From positions 109,116-173,115 of the forward strand of contig NZ_JAJITD010000015.1 in assembly GCF_020880815.1 (NCBI RefSeq): DNA of 64,000 nt, given 5' to 3'. This document shows, one piece after another, positions 59,974-64,000 of the stretch. Below the pieces are notes generated by a model that searched no databases, was not told the DNA's origin, and saw only the letters and a list, made by a program, of their open reading frames with translations. This DNA comes from Paraburkholderia sejongensis (GTDB taxonomy: Bacteria > Pseudomonadota > Gammaproteobacteria > Burkholderiales > Burkholderiaceae). The position numbers were made by a program, and so were the translations under genes. Within the stretch, counting starts at the first letter, position 1. The number at the start of each line of letters is the position of its first letter.

Positions 59974-61131
59974 ATGCTCAAGAACCTCTGGTACGTCGTC
60001 GCCGCTTCGAGCGATCTGCGCGACGCGCTGCTGCCCGTGACCGTGCTCGGCCATCGCTTCGTGGCGTTTCGCGACGAAGCGGGGCGCGCCCATCTGCTAT
60101 CCGATATCTGCGTGCATCGCGGCGCGTCGCTGTCCGCCGGACAACGCATGCACGGCGAAGTGCAATGCCCGTATCACGGCTGGCGTTATCGCGGCGATGG
60201 GCGGTGCGCGCACATTCCGGCGCAACCGGACGCGCGGATTCCGGCGCGCGCTCGCGTCGACAGCTACCCGGTCGTCGAACGGCACGGCTGGGTGTGGGCG
60301 CTGCTCGGCGATCTGCCCGACGGCGGACGCCCGCCGCTGCCCGAACTCGGCTGGGCCGACGATCCCGCAGTACGCGTGATCCACGGCACCTTCGAGTGGG
60401 CCGCCAACTGGGAGCGCATCGTCGAAAACGGGCTCGATTTCGCGCACGCGCCGTTCGTGCACGGCACTTCGTTCGGCGCGCCCGACCGCCCCGAAATCGA
60501 CGCGTTCGACGTGACCGCCGAGGACGACTGGAGCGCCCACGCGCGGCTCACGATGCGCCGGCCGGTGCGCAAAGGTCTGCTCAAGCGCCGGGAGACCGGC
60601 GAGCACGTCGACGTCGTCACGCAGACCGGCTTTCATCTGAGCGGGCCGTGCGCAACGCTCGAACTCACGCTCGGCAACGGCTGGCGGATTTTTATCGCGT
60701 CGGCCCATGTGCCGGTCGATGCGCTGCACACGCGCACTTACTGGATGATGGGTCGCACGTTCCTTAGGAGTCCGCTGCTCGATGCGCGTTTTCGCAAGCG
60801 CAATCTGCGGATCTTCGCGGAGGATCACGCGGTGCTGCGGCGGATTCGTCCCGAGTGTGTGCCGGAGGGATGGCAGAGCGAGGTGTCGGTCAAATCGGAC
60901 GCGTTGCAGATCGCGTTCCGGCAGCGGGTGCGGGCGCTGGAGAGGCGCGGCTGGCTCGCCGCCGCGGCGAATGGTGCGAATGGTGCGGACGGTGCGAACG
61001 GCAGTGGTGAAGCCCGGCGCAGCGTGAACGTAATCGCTTGTCCCGCGCGCCATGAAGTGCAAACCTGGGCGCTCGACGCGGCGCTCACACCGCGAGACGA
61101 GCGCCCCAAAACGCCACTTTTTTCCCCATAA
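59974..61131 (+). CDS. Rieske aromatic-ring-hydroxylating oxygenase, alpha subunit
   Basis: 385 residues. The Rieske [2Fe-2S] site is Cys46-x-His48 and Cys65-x2-His68. The mononuclear iron motif NGLDFAHAPFVHG supplies Asp155 (bridge), His158 and His163. Length and MLKNLWYVVA start fit the vanillate demethylase/PAO-like group of single-component oxygenases, which demethylate or hydroxylate with electrons from a separate reductase. No reductase gene is beside it. A (GAN/GAD) repeat near residues 331-341 is a lineage-specific insertion. Confidence 0.9.
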   Translation: MLKNLWYVVAASSDLRDALLPVTVLGHRFVAFRDEAGRAHLLSDICVHRGASLSAGQRMHGEVQCPYHGWRYRGDGRCAHIPAQPDARIPARARVDSYPVVERHGWVWALLGDLPDGGRPPLPELGWADDPAVRVIHGTFEWAANWERIVENGLDFAHAPFVHGTSFGAPDRPEIDAFDVTAEDDWSAHARLTMRRPVRKGLLKRRETGEHVDVVTQTGFHLSGPCATLELTLGNGWRIFIASAHVPVDALHTRTYWMMGRTFLRSPLLDARFRKRNLRIFAEDHAVLRRIRPECVPEGWQSEVSVKSDALQIAFRQRVRALERRGWLAAAANGANGADGANGSGEARRSVNVIACPARHEVQTWALDAALTPRDERPKTPLFSP

Positions 61132-61248
61132 AGCCCCTTCGCTTTAGTCGCCCATCCGTCGATTTCGGCGTTCTGCTGGAATAATCACGGGCTTGCGGCC
61201 GCCCGGCGGCCTTCCTTTGCCCTCCTCCCGCCGCCCGATTGCCTGTCG

Positions 61249-62085
61249 ATGGAAACCTTTGTGGTTCTGCTGGTGCTGTTCTCCGCGCTGCTTCACGCGA
61301 CCTGGAACGCGTTCCTGCATCTGTCCGAGGATCGCGTGTGGCTGCTCGGCATGATGGCGATGCCGTATATCGCGGTCAGCGCGCTCGGCGTTCTGATCCT
61401 GCCGCTGCCCGCGCCGGCCGCGTGGCCGTTTATCGTCGCGTCGGCGGTGCTCGAATGGGGTTATCTGCTCGCGCTGATCCGCGCGTATCGCAGCGGCGAC
61501 TTCGGCCAGATCTATCCGATCGCGCGCGGCATGTCGCCGATGCTGGTATTCGTCGGCGCGCTGGTGTTCGCCGGCGAAGCGCTCAAGCCACTCGCCGCGC
61601 TCGGCGTCGCGCTGGTGTCGTGCGGAATCGTCTCGCTCGCATTCCGGCGCGGGATGCGCTTCTCCGGTGAGAGCGTGCCGTTCGCGCTGCTGACCGGCCT
61701 GTTCATCGCGACGTATTCGGTCGTCGACGGTGTCGGCGCGCGCGTTGCCGGCAATGGGCTCAGCTACATCATGTGGGTCTATCTGATCTGGAACATTCCG
61801 CAGTTCCTGCTCGCGTGGCATTGGCGCGGCGGTGCGAAGGGGCTGTTCATCGGCCGCACGCTGGTGCTCAAGGGCGTCGCGTCCGGCGTGCTCGCGCTCG
61901 GCGCGTATTGCCTGATCATCGAGGCGTATCGCTATCTGCCGATCGCGATGGTCTCCGCGCTGCGCGAGTTGAGTTCGATCTTCGCGGTGCTGATCGGTGT
62001 GATCTTCATGCGCGAGAAGCTGACCGCGCGGCGCATCGTGGCGTGCGCGCTGGTGACGCTGGGGGCGGTGTTGATCCGGATTTGA
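61249..62085 (+). CDS. EamA/DMT superfamily transporter
   Basis: 278 residues with ten predicted helices in two halves, each EamA-like: an N-terminal half with LFSALLHATWNAFLHLSEDR and YPIARGMSPMLVFVGALVFAGE, and a C-terminal half with VDGVGARVAGNGLSYIMWVYLIW and VSALRELSSIFAVLIGVIFMREKL. It exports small metabolites or amino acids in family members. It lies 117 bases after the Rieske gene on the same strand. Confidence 0.9.
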   Translation: METFVVLLVLFSALLHATWNAFLHLSEDRVWLLGMMAMPYIAVSALGVLILPLPAPAAWPFIVASAVLEWGYLLALIRAYRSGDFGQIYPIARGMSPMLVFVGALVFAGEALKPLAALGVALVSCGIVSLAFRRGMRFSGESVPFALLTGLFIATYSVVDGVGARVAGNGLSYIMWVYLIWNIPQFLLAWHWRGGAKGLFIGRTLVLKGVASGVLALGAYCLIIEAYRYLPIAMVSALRELSSIFAVLIGVIFMREKLTARRIVACALVTLGAVLIRI

Positions 62086-62352
62086 ATTTGGGCGACGCCG
62101 CTCGATCCTTTGCCAGCGTTCAACAACAGTTCGGAATGCAGTGTAAGTGCGGCCGGCGACGCGTTGCTATTCAAAATCCGTGGGGGCAATGGAAGTTTGC
62201 GTAGTCGCGAAAAACGCTGCTGGAGAAGGGACAAACCTGGATGCGCGAATGGCCTGCGTCACGTTGGAGTGACAGCAGGCCATTCGTGTTCAAGCTGAAT
62301 CAACAGCACGCGTGATCTTCGGATCAGTGGCTGCTCGCGAGCCTCGCGCGCA
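62086..62352. other. Convergent spacer
   Basis: 267 bases between convergent genes. It holds the hairpin at 62246-62286 and no gene. Confidence 0.6.
62246..62286. terminator. Two-tier hairpin between convergent genes
   Basis: Outer 11-bp arms (CGAATGGCCTG/CAGGCCATTCG) enclose an inner GTCAC/GTGAC stem with a 6-base loop. There is no T-run, but the position between convergent genes fits a terminator. Confidence 0.6.
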
Positions 62353-62688
62353 TTAACGCACGTACTTCACCACCGGCACCGAATAGGAAGTCGGAGCGGT
62401 ATCCGGGCGGCTGCCCGACTGCGACGAGCCAACGGCGGGCGCGCCATAGCCGCTGGTCCGTGCCGCGTCGTTCCCGGCAGCGACACGCGCTTCGGCGGCC
62501 TGAAGGTTGGCCGGATAGTTGTGCGTGTCGGCCGACGACGGCCGGTAGCCGGCGTGTTCGAACTGAATCAGTTCGGCGCGCACCTGCGCGCGGGTCAGCG
62601 GCTCACTGGTCTGATTCGATTGAGCGAACGTCGCGAGCGGCGTGGCAATGAGAGCGGCGATGACGACAGCTTCGATCAGCGACTTCAT
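62353..62688 (-). CDS. DUF4148 secreted small protein
   Basis: 111 residues from the ATG at 62688 with GGAGG upstream. A Sec signal peptide (MKSLIEAVVIAALIATPLATFA) is followed by the canonical DUF4148 segment: LTRAQVRAELIQFEHAGYRPS, HNYPANLQAAEARVA. The C-terminal 40 residues are Ser/Pro-rich. It should be periplasmic; function unknown. It is a better family match than the gene at 50087. Confidence 0.88.
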   Translation of the reverse strand: MKSLIEAVVIAALIATPLATFAQSNQTSEPLTRAQVRAELIQFEHAGYRPSSADTHNYPANLQAAEARVAAGNDAARTSGYGAPAVGSSQSGSRPDTAPTSYSVPVVKYVR

Positions 62689-62702
62689 GATTTCCTACCT
62701 CC

Positions 62703-63188
62703 AGAATTTGCTCGATGCGGATACCGTGGAAGCTCCGTACGAACTGATACTTCCGCGGCGATGGAAGGAGTGTAGGAGCCGGGCTATTCACGGTAAATGC
62801 GTGCGCGAAGAATTCACTGTTGCGCTGGTCGGGACAATGGTGGCGGGTGCGGGCGGATGGGGTTTCGGCGCGGTGAGTGACGGGTCAGATGCACAGACAT
62901 TAGCACCGGTACTTTCAGTGCGTTTTCGTCCGTATCCTGTGGGTCGGGGTCACCAAAGGACAGTTGGACGTCCACGGGAAAACGACTCGTCGATAGACTC
63001 GATGCACGATAGCGATAGCAATGCACCAAAACCTCTGGCGGAAATACTCCCATGTCGTTGCCCGGCCGAGGGCGTGTGGAAACGCAATTTTCGCGGCTGA
63101 GGGCGAGGTTGACGGTCGGCCCAAGCAAGTTAGATGCGTCGAGCTTGCGCTATTCGAGCATCGCGAGCGCAAGAAGCCCCTCAGGGCC
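62703..63188. other. Non-coding stretch between DUF4148 gene and insertion sequence
   Basis: 486 bases in which I see no credible gene; the overlapping open frames have no recognisable protein features. It should contain the right end of the insertion sequence, but the terminal repeat cannot be placed without its other end. Confidence 0.5.
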
Positions 63189-64000
63189 TCAGCTTCCAGC
63201 CGTCCTTATTGCCTTCATTGTCCTCGCAACCCCAAGTATATTCATGACTCGCTTGAGGTTGTAGGCCAGTACCTGAAGGCTCATTTCGGTGCTCACCCGT
63301 CCGAGCGTCCGGGTCAGGAAGTGTGTGGCACCCATCCAATGCTTGAGCGTGCCGAAGACGTGTTCAACGGTGCTTCGTCGGATGGTCATCGCGTCAGGCT
63401 TCCGGTCGAGACGACGCTGCATGACTTCGAGTACATGTTCGTGTTCCCATCGTCGGATACGGCGATAGTCGCTGGGCGAACATCGCTCCTTGAGATGGCA
63501 ACGCGGGCATGCGCTGGGCCAGTACACGTTCAGATTCATGCCATTCTCAACGGTCTTGAATCGAAGAATTGCGCGCTCGCCGGCGGGGCATCGATATTCA
63601 TCGTTCCTGGCAACGTAGATGAAGTCGCGTTTGGTAAAGAGCCCTTTCTTCCTCGACGCTGACGTGAGTGGCTTCGGGACATACGTGGCGATCCCGGCCA
63701 GTTCACACACGCGGATGTCCGGACCACTGAAGTAGCCGCGGTCAGCCAGCACCTTCAGCTTTAGCTTGCCCATCGCGTTCTTCGCCGATAAAGCCATCCT
63801 GCTGAGTTGGCCGTTGTCGCCTCCAATATTCGTCACCTCGTGTTCGACAATCAGATGATGCTTCGTATCCACGGCAGTCTGGACGTTGTATCCGACGGTG
63901 CCGGTTCTCTTGCCACCGCTGGTCATGGAGCGGGAATCCGGGTCGGTAAGCGACAACTGTTTGTCCGGTTCTTTCTTCAGTTGCTCCCTGATCTGCTCGA
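63189..64000 (-). mobile_element. IS1182-family transposase (partial, 5' end outside window)
   Basis: The C-terminal 269 or so residues of a DDE transposase, open past the right edge (EQIREQLKKEPDKQLSLTDPDSR is the edge region). The IS1182 pattern is clear: TDPDSRSM, GYNVQTAVDTKHHLIVEHEV with a catalytic Asp in VDTKHH, KVLADRGYFSG with the second Asp, a cysteine cluster (CPRCHLKERC) and TVEHVFGTLKHWMG with the catalytic Glu. The frame is intact over the visible part, so the element may be active. It is the only mobile element in the window. Confidence 0.9.

Noticed and set aside
62642..63662. Overlapping plus-strand open frames before and across the transposase
   Set aside because: No ribosome site or recognisable feature; one is antisense to the transposase.
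1..64000. A prophage, integrative element or defence island
   Set aside because: No integrase, tRNA attachment site, phage gene, restriction or toxin module was seen, and base composition is even except in promoter regions.

Overview
The window is high-GC DNA with the codon bias, operon layout and gene families of a beta-proteobacterium of the Burkholderia/Paraburkholderia group. This is inferred from gene content: an flhDC master operon, a 1612-residue NAD-dependent glutamate dehydrogenase, a CeoAB-OpcM-type efflux operon next to a lipase-like gene, DUF4148-like secreted proteins and a quinate/shikimate cluster with a QuiC-type dehydratase. It looks like ordinary chromosome. The only mobile element is an IS1182-type transposase running off the right edge. 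I saw no tRNA, rRNA, CRISPR array, prophage or defence island.

Layout. 0-3.1 kb: a sugar locus with a GH42 beta-galactosidase (cut by the left edge), an ABC ATPase and a divergent LacI regulator with a palindromic operator. 3.2-8.6 kb: a LysR regulator divergent from an MFS exporter and three NAD(P)H reductases (two aldo-keto reductases and an Old Yellow Enzyme). 9.0-13.4 kb: a fructose-type ABC operon (FrcB, FrcC, FrcA) with a ROK regulator and a predicted operator. 13.4-16.6 kb: a class A penicillin-binding protein. 16.8-20.3 kb: a GbpR-like LysR regulator, L-2-keto-3-deoxyarabonate dehydratase (AraD) and a PuuB-like amine oxidase. 20.4-26.1 kb: a quinate/shikimate catabolic cluster with a TetR regulator, MFS porter, shikimate/quinate dehydrogenase, a 39-codon remnant of a type II dehydroquinase and divergent QuiC. 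26.2-35.7 kb: small single genes, among them a lipoprotein, a GIY-YIG-like protein, a PAS-AraC regulator, two MFS transporters, DoxX, FucU, an NTF2-like protein divergent from an XRE regulator, and a GNAT acetyltransferase. 36.0-38.8 kb: a YeeE-type thiosulfate porter followed by flhDC. 38.8-41.5 kb: an Nramp transporter and an SfnB-like flavoprotein. 41.5-49.9 kb: the multidrug efflux operon llpE-ceoA-ceoB-opcM with divergent ceoR. 50-52.7 kb: a DUF4148-like protein, a 23-codon microORF, an aldo-keto reductase and a CDF metal transporter. 52.8-57.7 kb: NAD-glutamate dehydrogenase. 57.9-62.7 kb: an alpha/beta hydrolase overlapping an M14 carboxypeptidase, a divergent Rieske oxygenase, an EamA transporter and a second DUF4148 protein. 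62.7-64.0 kb: an empty stretch, then the transposase.

Together the genes describe a soil or plant-associated heterotroph that imports and oxidises plant sugars (galactosides, fructose, arabinose) and hydroaromatic acids (quinate and shikimate to protocatechuate), exports drugs and controls motility. Nothing here clearly constitutes a new multi-gene system. The most unusual items are the deleted dehydroquinase whose stop codon is coupled to the next start, an LlpE protein with Asp where the serine nucleophile should be, two near-identical 16-bp sites next to an XRE regulator, and the structured flhDC leader with its GTTAC pentamer cluster.
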